From PALSA-894 sp963734185 (GTDB lineage: Bacteria; Pseudomonadota; Alphaproteobacteria; Rhizobiales; Xanthobacteraceae), in assembly GCA_963734185.1 (NCBI GenBank), contig CAVTGA010000001.1:2108001-2172000 (forward strand): DNA of 64,000 nt. Direction: 5' to 3'. The position numbers were made by a program, and so were the translations under genes. Below, piece by piece: positions 1 to 8,822 of this stretch. The notes beneath the pieces were generated by a model that was given only the letters and a program-made list of their open reading frames with translations, did not search any database and had not been told where the DNA came from. Position 1 is the first letter of the stretch; the number at the start of each line of letters is the position of its first letter.

Positions 1-1
1 G

Positions 2-868
2 ATCGAGGGCGAGGTCGCCGGCACCACGGTGACCAACGCCGCAGCCGCCGCGATCTTCTCGATCGACGCGCAGGGCCTCACACTTGTCCGCAACACCATC
101 CGCGCCGCCGCCAACAACGGCATTCTCGTATGGCGCGCGGAAGCCGGCGACGACGGCACGCTCATTGCCGACAACCGCATCGAGGACATTGGGGCACGAG
201 CCGGCGGATCGGGGCAGAACGGCAACGCGATCAACGTATTCCGCGCCGCCAACGTGATCGTGCGGGGAAATCGCATCCGCAACGCGGCGTTCTCCGCGGT
301 GCGCGGCAATGCCGCCTCCAACCTGCAGATCGCCGCCAACAGCTGCGTCGGCCTCGGCGAGGTCGCGCTCTATGCCGAGTTCGGCTTCGAGGGAGCCATT
401 ATCGCCGGCAACACCGTGGACGGCGCGGCAATCGGCATCGCGGTCACCAACTTCAAGGAGGGCGGCCGCCTCGCGGTGGTGCACGGCAATATCATTCGCA
501 ACCTCGTCACCCGGCGCCCACCCGGCACCGATCCGAACGACGGCAACGGCATCGGCATCGCGGTCGAAGCCGACACGGCGGTGACCGGCAACGTGGTCGA
601 GCACGCGCCGGTCGCCGGCATCATGGTCGGCTGGGGCCAGTACCTGCGCGACTGTACCGTCACCGGCAACGTGGTGCGCCAGGCCGGCGTCGGCATCGCG
701 GTTTCGGTCACGCCCGGCGCCGGCAGCGCCATCATCGCCGACAACCTGATCGCCGGCGCGCAGCGCGGCGCGATTGTCGGCATGGATCTGAAGAAGCCGA
801 TTGGCGATCTCGCCAAGGATGCGGCGCGCTACGCGCAGCTCGCGATCAGCGGGAACCGGGTGCGATAG
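2..868 (+). CDS. Right-handed parallel beta-helix repeat protein, C-terminal part (TIGR03808-like)
   Basis: The reading frame is open from the first complete codon, so the gene starts before the window. The roughly 288 visible residues are a run of degenerate 20-25 residue units ending in patterns such as GNxI, GNxV and ADNxI, typical of right-handed parallel beta-helices (NosD/pectate-lyase fold). The composition and the GNRVR end resemble the Tat-exported repeat family TIGR03808, known mostly from Rhizobiales, where the N-terminus carries a twin-arginine signal; that part is not visible here. No catalytic residues can be assigned and the function is unknown. The last 40 bp overlap the 3' end of tctA, which converges from the other strand. 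Confidence 0.75.
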   Translation: MEGEVAGTTVTNAAAAAIFSIDAQGLTLVRNTIRAAANNGILVWRAEAGDDGTLIADNRIEDIGARAGGSGQNGNAINVFRAANVIVRGNRIRNAAFSAVRGNAASNLQIAANSCVGLGEVALYAEFGFEGAIIAGNTVDGAAIGIAVTNFKEGGRLAVVHGNIIRNLVTRRPPGTDPNDGNGIGIAVEADTAVTGNVVEHAPVAGIMVGWGQYLRDCTVTGNVVRQAGVGIAVSVTPGAGSAIIADNLIAGAQRGAIVGMDLKKPIGDLAKDAARYAQLAISGNRVR

Positions 869-2376
869 CGCTGGTCAGCCCTCGGATAACGTTGGTCGCG
901 CTTCCTGCGGATCGCGGGAAGCAGCACCGACAGCAGCAGCAGCAACGACAGCAGCAGCAGCAACGCGCTCAGCGGCTCGCGCAGCAGCACGTCGGGGCGC
1001 CCCTCCGACAGCACCATGGCGCGGCGCAAATTCTCCTCCATCGGCGGCCCGAGAATGAAGCCGAGCAGCAGCGGCGTCGGCTCGCAGCCGAGCTTGTGGA
1101 ACACGTAGCCGGTAAGGCCGAACAGCGCCATCAGGTAGACGTCGAGCGTGGTGTTGCCGATCGAGAACACGCCGATGGCGCAGAACACCATGATGGCCGG
1201 ATAGAGCAGGTGGTACGGCACGGTGATCATGCGCACCCACAGGCCGATCAGCGGCAGGTGGAGGATCAGCAGGAACACGTTGCCGACCCACATCGACACC
1301 ACCACGCCCCAGAACAACGCGGCCTGTTCGGTGATGATGGTCGGGCCGGGCTGGATGCCCTGGATCATCAGGGCGCCGATCATCAGCGCCATCACCGGGT
1401 TGGCCGGAATGCCCAAAGTCAGCATCGGGATGAACGAGGTCTGCGCGCCGGCATTGTTGGCGGATTCAGGGCCTGCCACGCCTTCGATCGCGCCCTGCCC
1501 GAATTGCTCGGGCGTTTTCGAGAGCTTCTTCTCGAGCGAATAGGAGGCGAAGGACGCCAGGATCGCCCCGCCGCCGGGCAGGATGCCGAGCGCCGAGCCG
1601 AGCGCGGTGCCGCGCCAGATCGGACCGATGATCTTGCCCCAGTCCGCGCGCGACGGCAGCAGGCCGTGCACGCGCGTGACCATGGCGGAGCGCGTCGCCT
1701 CGTGCTCGAGGTTGGCGACGATCTCGGCGAGCCCGAACATGCCCATGGCGATGACCACGAAGCCGATGCCGTCGGCGAGCTGGGGCCAGCCGAAGCTGTA
1801 GCGCGCGACGCCGGAATTGACGTCGGTGCCGACCAGCCCGAGCACCAGGCCGACCACCACCACGGCGAGCGCATGCAGCAGCGAGCCGCTCGCGAGCACG
1901 ATCGAGGCGACCAGCCCGAGCACCATGAGCGAGAAGTACTCGGCCGGCCCGAACCGCAGCGCCACTTCCGCCAAGGGCGGCGCAAAAAGAGCGACCAGCA
2001 GGGTCGCGACCGTCCCGGCGATGAACGAGCCGATCGCCGCGGTCGCGAGCGCGAGGCCGGCCTTGCCCTGGCGCGCCATGCGGTAGCCGTCGAGCGCGGT
2101 CACCACCGAAGCGGATTCGCCGGGCAGGTTGATCAGGATCGCGGTGGTCGAGCCGCCGTACTGGGCGCCGTAGTAGATGCCCGACAGCATGATCAGCGCC
2201 GAAACCGGCGGCAGGCCGAACGTGATCGGCAGCAGCATCGCGATGGTGGCGATCGGGCCGATGCCGGGCAGCACACCGACCGCCGTACCGAGGAACACGC
2301 CGATCAGGCAATAGAGCAGGTTCGACAGGCTCAGCGCCGTCTGGAAGCCGAGCGCAAGGTTGGCCAGCACGTCCAT
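829..2376 (-). CDS. tctA: TctA-family large permease of a tripartite tricarboxylate transporter
   Basis: This is the large membrane subunit that, with TctB and the periplasmic TctC, moves carboxylates using an ion gradient. The 515-residue protein is near the family length of about 500 and has about 12 hydrophobic segments. It carries the TctA signature GVLPGIGP near residue 37 and a second GILPGGGAI element in the mirrored half. The chosen ATG lies 2 nt after the tctB stop, which supports translational coupling. The C-terminus after the last hydrophobic stretch is Arg-rich and overlaps the convergent beta-helix gene. The gene itself looks intact, but its partners tctB and tctC are both damaged, so the transporter is probably not functional as written. 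Confidence 0.93.
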   Translation of the reverse strand: MDVLANLALGFQTALSLSNLLYCLIGVFLGTAVGVLPGIGPIATIAMLLPITFGLPPVSALIMLSGIYYGAQYGGSTTAILINLPGESASVVTALDGYRMARQGKAGLALATAAIGSFIAGTVATLLVALFAPPLAEVALRFGPAEYFSLMVLGLVASIVLASGSLLHALAVVVVGLVLGLVGTDVNSGVARYSFGWPQLADGIGFVVIAMGMFGLAEIVANLEHEATRSAMVTRVHGLLPSRADWGKIIGPIWRGTALGSALGILPGGGAILASFASYSLEKKLSKTPEQFGQGAIEGVAGPESANNAGAQTSFIPMLTLGIPANPVMALMIGALMIQGIQPGPTIITEQAALFWGVVVSMWVGNVFLLILHLPLIGLWVRMITVPYHLLYPAIMVFCAIGVFSIGNTTLDVYLMALFGLTGYVFHKLGCEPTPLLLGFILGPPMEENLRRAMVLSEGRPDVLLREPLSALLLLLSLLLLLSVLLPAIRRKRDQRYPRADQRYRTRFPLIASCA

Positions 2377-2378
2377 GA

Positions 2379-2838
2379 TCAGCCACCCAACCACGTGCCG
2401 AGCAACGGCATCGGCACGCCGAGCCCTTTGACGAACACGACGACGCAGAGCGCGACCAGGCCGACCAGGGCGGCGACCGACGCGACATCGAGCCGCGTGT
2501 TGCGGCTCGCCAGCGCGCCGACCACGATCAGGGCCGGGAGCGCGACGAGCACGCCGGCGCGCGGCAGCAGCAAGCCGAACAGCACGGTCGCGCCGAGCAC
2601 CAGGAGCAGCGGCCGCCACGCGAACGGCGCGATCGGTTCACCCGGGCGGATGAACTGAGCGGCCGATCGAGACGAGACCGAACAGCGCGAGGACCGAACC
2701 GAGCACGGTCGGGAAGAATCCTGGCCCCATCCGCTCGCTGGTGCCGAACTGGTAGTTCCGCCCGATCCAGATCGCCGCAACGCCAAGCGCCAGGTAGACA
2801 GCGCCGGCGGCGAAGTCGCGCGGATTGCGGATGGTCAT
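2379..2838 (-). pseudogene. tctB: TctB small permease, interrupted by a frameshift
   Basis: The N-terminal part, starting MTIRNPRDFAAGAVYLALG, is read from 2838 and hits a stop near 2638. The rest of the family sequence (FIRPGEPIAPFAW, then three hydrophobic segments to LLGTWLGG) continues in another frame down to 2379. The two halves join cleanly if one base is removed from TCAG at about 2655, giving GRS-FIRPG, so this is one TctB of about 150 residues with a 1-nt insertion. The ATG overlaps the tctC stop (ATGA). A sequencing error cannot be excluded, but tctC next door is also damaged, which favours real decay. Confidence 0.8.
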
Positions 2839-3479
2839 GGTCCCTTGAGCTGCGGCAGCGTGTCGAACGAGAAGCTCATGCGGCCGGCGATCAGGTCGGT
2901 GATCATCGGCGCGCTGCCGCGGTAGCCGACGTGCTCGATGTTGAGATTGTGCTGCTTCTTGAACGTCTCGCCGAGGATGTGGCCGATCGAGCCGATGCCG
3001 CCCGAGCCGTAGAAGATCTTCTTGTTCTGCGCCCTGATCCAGGCGACCAGCTCTTCCAGGTTCTTCACCGGGACGGACGGGTGCGCCATCACCACGTCGG
3101 GAACGGTGGCGACCAGGCTGACGTGGGTGAAGCCATTGACCGAGTCGTAGGGTTGCGGATCGAGCATGAACGGCGCGAGCGAGATCGGCGTCGTGTTCGA
3201 CATCAGCAGGTTGTAGCCGTCGGGCGCAGCACGGAAGATCTCAGCTGCCGCGATGGTGCCGCCGGCGCCGGGCTTGTTGTCGACCACGACCGGTTGTCCA
3301 AGATTCTTCTGCAGCGGGACCGAGAGCGCGCGCGCGGTGACGTCGCTCGAGCCGCCGGGCGGAAACGTCACCACGATGCGCACCGGCTTGCTCGGGTAGT
3401 CCTGCGCCAGCGCCGGGGCGGCGGCGAACATTGCCGCGAACGCCAGCATGGCGCACGCGGCGAGAAGCCTGGTTTTCAT
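2835..3479 (-). CDS. tctC: TctC/Bug-family periplasmic binding protein, C-terminally truncated
   Basis: The protein has an N-terminal signal peptide ending near ALAQDYPSKPVR and the family start PVRIVVTFPPGGSSDVTAR. Bug/TctC proteins normally have about 320 residues, but this one ends after 214 with FSFDTLPQLKGP and lacks roughly the last 100, which form much of the second lobe. The stop codon overlaps the tctB start as ATGA, so the shortening looks like a clean internal deletion rather than random readthrough. The start was placed at MKTRLLAAC because it begins the signal peptide and follows a good GGAGG-type site. Binding activity is unlikely. Confidence 0.85.
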   Translation of the reverse strand: MKTRLLAACAMLAFAAMFAAAPALAQDYPSKPVRIVVTFPPGGSSDVTARALSVPLQKNLGQPVVVDNKPGAGGTIAAAEIFRAAPDGYNLLMSNTTPISLAPFMLDPQPYDSVNGFTHVSLVATVPDVVMAHPSVPVKNLEELVAWIRAQNKKIFYGSGGIGSIGHILGETFKKQHNLNIEHVGYRGSAPMITDLIAGRMSFSFDTLPQLKGP

Positions 3480-3541
3480 GGTGCCTCCTTTGAACGGGTC
3501 ATCCCGGGTTTTCTGTGCAAGAAGCATGCAAGGCGACGGCC

Positions 3542-3895
3542 TTACGCCCCGCCCCTGAAACACGAATATCCCCACGGCGTACATTTCATCGGCAGGTGAT
3601 AGTGCGCCTCCGGATCGGCCAGGCCGAAGCGATAGGAGACGACGTCGAGGAACGGCAGCGCGGGCGGCGCGCCGATGGCGCCGCGGTAGTAGGCGGCGAC
3701 ATGAAAACGCGCCTCATAGAAGCCCGGCGCGAATTTCTGATTGAGCGCAGGATCCGCCAGCACGCCGGTCGGCGAGAGGTCGCCCGCGGCGATCAGCCGG
3801 TCGGAGCCGCCCGAGACCGCGAACAGCTCGACGCGCATGCCGCCGGCCACGACGCCGCGCGAGACGTCGACCACATGGATGGAAATCCCCGGCAT
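3542..3895 (-). CDS. uraH: 5-hydroxyisourate hydrolase (transthyretin-like)
   Basis: This is a 117-residue transthyretin-family protein of the usual HIUase length. HIUase hydrolyses 5-hydroxyisourate to OHCU in purine/urate breakdown. The N-terminal HVVD motif (His7) and the C-terminal HYHLP...PWGYS block carry the expected active-site histidines. The C-terminal tetrapeptide is normally YRGS, but here the end reads CFRGGA, so Tyr is replaced by Phe and Ser by Gly. The start at MPGISIHVVD follows the family; a longer in-frame extension upstream is Arg-rich and unlikely. It lies 62 nt upstream of tctC on the same strand. No other urate genes are visible, so the substrate assignment is by family only. 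Confidence 0.82.
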   Translation of the reverse strand: MPGISIHVVDVSRGVVAGGMRVELFAVSGGSDRLIAAGDLSPTGVLADPALNQKFAPGFYEARFHVAAYYRGAIGAPPALPFLDVVSYRFGLADPEAHYHLPMKCTPWGYSCFRGGA

Positions 3896-4056
3896 CGGCC
3901 CCCGCCCATTTGCTGACGGCAATTGTGTTCTGCGATGGAGGCCGCTGACAAGAGTGAAGAATACGACCGCCCGCTTTGCCGGTGCGCGATCGCGAGCGCA
4001 AGGCGGGCGCGGCGCTCGACGCGCCAAACCTGCGCCCCTCTTGCAATCCCTGCACC

Positions 4057-4236
4057 TCACTCATGCAACGCACGCGCGGCTTCCGAGATGATCGGCAATG
4101 CGCGCTCGACCGCACGCCGCAGCACGTAACTTTCGCGGTACGCGGCATGATCGAGACCTTGCAGGGTCGCCGCCATGCCGTCGATTTCATCGCGAATGTG
4201 AAGGAGTCGGAGTTGCGGGTTCTTGCTCGCCGCCAT
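4057..4236 (-). pseudogene. HEPN (HepT/DUF86-like) toxin fragment
   Basis: The 59-residue frame starts at an ATG overlapping the stop of the MNT gene (TGATG), the usual arrangement of MntA-HepT pairs. Its sequence (RLLHIRDEIDGM near the start, then Y-x-x-S-Y-V-L-R-R-A-V-E-R-A) matches the first two helices of DUF86 HEPN proteins. It stops after ALHE, about half the usual 110-120 residues. The C-terminal catalytic R-x4-6-H motif is absent and no continuation is visible in the other frames downstream. I infer a truncated, catalytically dead toxin. Confidence 0.55.
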
Positions 4237-4538
4237 CAAAAGACCCGGATGGCTTCGCACTCGACATTGGTGCGGACATAAGGCGAGAGCCCGTCACGCG
4301 TCGAATAGCCGACGTCGACGCCCTCCCCGACTGCCTTCCGGATCGCCTGATAGGCGTCAACATACGGCACCAGACCAAACGCCGCGTCGGGCGCCGGATC
4401 GACAAAAACATCAACGTCGGAATCGGTACCCGCTTCATCGCGCGCATGCGAGCCGAACAGGTACAGCGCCGCCACCCCGCAGGATCGCAAGGTGGGTTCG
4501 GTTCGCTTCAATCTGGCGATCAAATCGTCACGGCGCAT
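4236..4538 (-). CDS. MNT-domain nucleotidyltransferase (MntA-type antitoxin)
   Basis: This 100-residue minimal nucleotidyltransferase has the Pol-beta superfamily motif: Gly29-Ser30, then Ser40-Asp41 and Asp43 (GSHARDEAGTDSDVDVFVD). MntA proteins neutralise HEPN toxins by adding AMP to a Tyr near the toxin active site. The downstream partner is translationally coupled but truncated, so the antitoxin may be an orphan. The pair sits directly beside a MITE-like element, a setting in keeping with mobile toxin-antitoxin genes. Confidence 0.8.
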   Translation of the reverse strand: MRRDDLIARLKRTEPTLRSCGVAALYLFGSHARDEAGTDSDVDVFVDPAPDAAFGLVPYVDAYQAIRKAVGEGVDVGYSTRDGLSPYVRTNVECEAIRVF

Positions 4539-4636
4539 GATCTAAATGTAGCGAAACCGGAGTGATTTTTCCAGCTTAGGGCGGGCAAAGCGCAGCGAGG
4601 CGGCGCGGCCTCTCCGAATCCCTCCCCCGAAGGGGC

Positions 4637-4915
4637 AGGGCTATCGCATATGACGCCGCTGCTTTGGTTGTCGCGCCGAAAGCGCCACAGCACCTCCCCC
4701 CTTGTGGGGGAGGTCGACCGCCGGAGCCCGCAGGGCGACGGCGGGCGGGAGGGGGTCCGCTTTTCTTTGTCTGAGAAGATTTTTCGTGCTTGTGGCGAGT
4801 CCCCCTCCGGCCTCGCTTCGCGAGGCCACCTCCCCCACAAGGGGGGAGGTACTGTGGCGCTTTCAGTGTCTATTTCGTCACAGACACGGCGCTGCGTGTC
4901 ATATGCGATAGCCCT
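4637..4915 (+). mobile_element. MITE-like element, copy A
   Basis: A 279-bp element bounded by AGGGCTATCGCATATGAC and its inverted complement, with no credible gene inside. Internally it has two inverted CCTCCCCC...GGGGGAGG hairpins. The reverse complement matches copy B (8452-8730) with about 5 differences in 279 bp by hand alignment. The flanks do not show a clear target duplication here. It ends 24 nt before the stop codon of the SMP-30 gene. Confidence 0.8.
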
Positions 4916-4938
4916 CCCCCTTTGGCGGAGGGATAACC

Positions 4939-6075
<1,137 letters not shown>

Positions 6076-6181
6076 CGTTTCCTCCTGCTGTTGTTGACCG
6101 GATGCCCGCGTATTGTACGCCTGCGGGCGTCCTTGCATACTCAGGCGTTCGTGAACGGAACCTTGTTGCGGGAGGCTATCG

Positions 6182-7795
6182 ATGAGCACGCGGATGCGGA
6201 CTTCGTGGTTGCGGGCCGGACTCGGACTGGCGCTCGCGCTGGCAGCGGCACCGGTGACAAGCACGGCCGTCCAGGCCCAGCAGAAGGTGCTGCGCGCCGT
6301 CCTGCATGCCGACGTCCGTACCCTCGACCCGTTCTGGACCACGCAGACCATCGCCGGCATCCACGGCATGCTGGTCTACGACACCCTGTTCGGCAACGAC
6401 GACAAGCTCAATCCGCAGCCGCAGATGGTCGGCAAGTACGAGGTCAGCGCGGACAAGCTCACCTATACTTTCACCTTGCGCGACGGCTTGAAATTCCACG
6501 ACGGGTCGCCGGTCACCACCAAGGACGTGATCGCCTCGCTCAAGCGCTGGTCGGCGCGCGACAATGTCGGCCAGCGGCTGTTCTCCTTCGTCGACCGGCA
6601 GGAAGCGGTCGACGACAAGACCTTCCGCATGGTGCTGAACAAGCCTTACGGCATGGTGCTCGAATCCCTGGGGAAAAGCGGCACCTCGGTCGCCGCGATC
6701 ATGCGCGAGAAGGATGCGCTGACCGATCCGCAGCAGCAGATCAAGGAGGCGATCGGCTCGGGACCTTTCAAGTTCGCCAAGGACGAATGGGTGCCGGGCA
6801 GCAAGACGGTCTACCTGAAGAATGCCGATTACGTGCCGCGCCCAGGCAACGAGCGCGCCTCGTTCTTCGCCGGCTCGAAATTCGCCGGCGTCGATCGCAT
6901 CGAACTGATCTGGATCTCAGACCCGCAGACCGCCATGTCGGCGCTGATCAACGGCGAGATCGATTTCTGGGAAAACCCGAACATCGACTTCGTGCCGATC
7001 CTGGAGAAGGCGCGCGGCGTCAAGCTGATGAAGACCGGCGAGTTCGGCACCAATGCCGGGTTCGTGCGGCTCAATCACCTGCATCCGCCGTTCAACAACG
7101 TGAAGGCGCGGCAGGCGATGTACCACCTGATCAACCAGGAGGACTTCCTGCGCGCGCTCATCGGCAATCCGGCCTACTACAAGGTCTGCCACGGCATGAT
7201 CACCTGCGGCACGCCGCTCGCGAGCGACGCCGGCAATGCGCCGCTGAAGGAGTTCAACCCGAAGAAGGCGCTGCAGCTGATGAAGGAGGCAGGCTACAAC
7301 GGCGAGCCGATCACCATCCTGGCGGCGACCGACCACAACACCATCACGCCGGCGACCCAGGTGCTGATCCAGGCGATGCGCGAGGCCGGGCTCAACCTCG
7401 ACGTCCAGTCGATGGACTGGGGCTCGGTGGTGTCGCGCCGCGCCAAGAAGGAGCCGCCGGCACAGGGCGGCTGGAACATCTTCGTCACCACCATGGGCAC
7501 CGTCGGCGCCAGCAACCCGGTGCTGCACACCTGGATCGGCGCCGCCTGCGACAAGGGCCTGTTCGGCTGGCCGTGCGACGCCAAGATCGAGGAGCTACGC
7601 AACGCCTACGCGTTCGCGCAGACCGAGGCCGAGAAGAAGCAGATCGCGCGCGACCTGCAGGCGCGCGCCATCGAGCAGGTGGTCTATGTCCCGTTCGGGC
7701 AGTGGGATTCGCCTTACGCCTATCGCGCCGACCGCCTGGAGGGAATCGTGCCCAACACCGGCCTGGTGGTGCTCTGGAACATCACGAAGAAGTAG
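6182..7795 (+). CDS. Peptide/nickel-type ABC transporter substrate-binding protein (SBP_bac_5)
   Basis: A 537-residue cluster C binding protein with a signal peptide (MSTRMRTSWLRAGLGLALAL..., cleavage near VQAQQ). The start of the mature protein (LHADVRTLDPFWTTQT), the FTLRDGLKFHDGSPVT block and the DPQTAMSALINGEIDF block are typical of DppA/OppA-like proteins. It probably serves the dppBCDF genes that begin 1.03 kb downstream on the same strand; in most genomes the binding-protein gene directly precedes dppB. Here a DUF559 gene, palindromic repeats and a MITE lie between. The ligand is unknown: family members bind peptides, glutathione, haem or opines. Confidence 0.9.
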   Translation: MSTRMRTSWLRAGLGLALALAAAPVTSTAVQAQQKVLRAVLHADVRTLDPFWTTQTIAGIHGMLVYDTLFGNDDKLNPQPQMVGKYEVSADKLTYTFTLRDGLKFHDGSPVTTKDVIASLKRWSARDNVGQRLFSFVDRQEAVDDKTFRMVLNKPYGMVLESLGKSGTSVAAIMREKDALTDPQQQIKEAIGSGPFKFAKDEWVPGSKTVYLKNADYVPRPGNERASFFAGSKFAGVDRIELIWISDPQTAMSALINGEIDFWENPNIDFVPILEKARGVKLMKTGEFGTNAGFVRLNHLHPPFNNVKARQAMYHLINQEDFLRALIGNPAYYKVCHGMITCGTPLASDAGNAPLKEFNPKKALQLMKEAGYNGEPITILAATDHNTITPATQVLIQAMREAGLNLDVQSMDWGSVVSRRAKKEPPAQGGWNIFVTTMGTVGASNPVLHTWIGAACDKGLFGWPCDAKIEELRNAYAFAQTEAEKKQIARDLQARAIEQVVYVPFGQWDSPYAYRADRLEGIVPNTGLVVLWNITKK

Positions 7796-7810
7796 TGCCG
7801 TGCGGCGGGC

Positions 7811-7996
7811 AAGTCCCCCTCCCGGCGCGCGACGCGCGCCGACCTCCCCCACAAGGGGGGAGGTAAGCTGTGGCTCTTTCACGGCACCAATTGCCGCACC
7901 GTTTGCTCGGCGAAATTTGCACTGAAAGCGCCACAGCCTCCCTCCCCCCTTGTGGGGGAGGTGGCCGAGCGAAGCGAGGCCGGAGGGGGACTCGCC
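7811..7996 (-). repeat. Composite palindromic repeat unit (R1, about 180 bp)
   Basis: Two CCTCCCCC...GGGGGAGG hairpins in opposite orientation flank a spacer ending with a GAAAGCGCCACAG-type motif. The same unit, in the other orientation, is at 49591-49770 and 50648-50824, including a similar spacer. It fills the gap between the SBP gene and the DUF559 gene and may act as a transcript end or stabiliser. Confidence 0.75.
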
Positions 7997-8010
7997 AAGA
8001 GCACAAAGGC

Positions 8011-8017
8011 GGAGGGA
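8011..8017 (+). promoter_or_regulatory. Ribosome binding site that decides the DUF559 start
   Basis: GGAGGGA lies just ahead of the TTG at 8021. The upstream part of the same frame, from an ATG at 7952, is encoded by the palindromic repeat and is probably not translated as part of this gene. Confidence 0.5.
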
Positions 8018-8020
8018 GCC

Positions 8021-8404
8021 TTGCCTCACAGCAGCATCGATGAACGCACGCGCGTCACCGCGAAACGTCTGCGCCGCGGCCAGACCGACGCCGAACGCAA
8101 AATGTGGCGCCTGCTCCGACCTTTTCGTGATGACGGAATCCCGTTCCGCAGACAGGCACCCGTCGGTCCCTTCATCGTGGATTTCGTCTGGTTGAGCGGT
8201 CGCCTCGTGATCGAGGTCGACGGCGGACAGCACAACATGCTCCAAGGCGAAGCAATTGATCGCAAGCGAACAAGCTGGCTCTCCTCGCAGGGGTTCGAGG
8301 TATTGCGCTTCTGGAACAACGACGTGCTGCGCAATGGCGAGGGTTGTCAGCAGGTGATCGCAGAAGCGATCGAGAAACGACGCAAGCTCAGTTTCCTGGA
8401 ATGA
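8021..8404 (+). CDS. DUF559 domain protein (Vsr/PD-(D/E)xK nuclease-like fold)
   Basis: A 127-residue protein with the DUF559 hallmarks: RLRRGQTDAERKMWRLLR near the N-terminus, FRRQAPVGPFIVDFVW, then LVIEVDGGQH and FEVLRFWNNDVL. The family is predicted to have a restriction-endonuclease-like fold; D and E-x-D in the IVDF and IEVDGGQH motifs would be the metal site. Function is unknown and no methylase is nearby. A TTG start with a strong upstream site is preferred; the ATG at 7952 would add a repeat-coded N-terminus. The gene sits inside an array of palindromic repeats, a frequent location for DUF559 genes, and splits the peptide-transporter operon. Confidence 0.75.
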   Translation: MPHSSIDERTRVTAKRLRRGQTDAERKMWRLLRPFRDDGIPFRRQAPVGPFIVDFVWLSGRLVIEVDGGQHNMLQGEAIDRKRTSWLSSQGFEVLRFWNNDVLRNGEGCQQVIAEAIEKRRKLSFLE

Positions 8405-8405
8405 A

Positions 8406-8766
8406 GACCCCCTCCGGCCTCGCTTCGCTCGGCCACCTCCCCCACAAGGGTAGGGCTATCGCATATGACGCGCAGCGCCGTGTCTGTGACGAAATAGGCA
8501 CTGAAAGCGCCACAGTACCTCCCCCCTTGTGGGGGAGGTGGCCTCGCGAAGCGAGGCCGGAGGGGGACTCGCAACAAGCACGAAAAACCTTCTCAGACAA
8601 AGAAAAGCGGACCCCCTCCCGCCCGCCGTCGCCCTGCGGGCTCCGGCGGTCGACCTCCCCCACAAGGGGGGAGGTGCTGTGGCGCTTTCGGCGCGACAAC
8701 CAAAGCAACGGCGTCATATGCGATAGCCCTACCCACAAGGGGGGAGGGAGGCTGTGGCGCTTTCAC
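8406..8766 (+). repeat. R1-type palindromic repeat split by the MITE copy B
   Basis: The sequence CCCCTCCGGCCTCGCTTCGC... to CCCACAAGGG (ending 8450) resumes at 8732 as CCCACAAGGGGGGAGGG...CTGTGGCGC. Without the insert it reads like the intact repeats at about 49591 and 50648, which serve as empty-site references. The MITE is therefore a later insertion into an existing repeat. Confidence 0.75.
8451..8731 (-). mobile_element. MITE-like element, copy B, with 10-bp target duplication
   Basis: A 281-bp element with 20-bp terminal inverted repeats (TAGGGCTATCGCATATGACG). It is flanked by a direct repeat CCCACAAGGG at 8441-8450 and 8732-8741. No transposase is encoded. It is about 98 % identical to copy A in inverted orientation 3.5 kb away. 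Filled-versus-empty comparison with other R1 repeats in this window shows that it moved as a unit. The mobilising transposase is unknown. Confidence 0.82.
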
Positions 8767-8822
8767 GACAAATCCCAACGACCTACCGTGCAGCCCAGAT
8801 TGCCACAGGAGGCCCGGATCAA

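Noticed and set aside
130..2658. Very long plus-strand open frame opposite tctA/tctB
   Set aside because: Its translation is Arg/His/Gln-rich low-complexity sequence typical of the antisense of a GC-rich gene, while the minus strand gives clean TctA and TctB matches.
7811..8766. CRISPR-like array
   Set aside because: The repeats are palindromic, of unequal spacing and mixed orientation, with no series of equal spacers and no cas genes.
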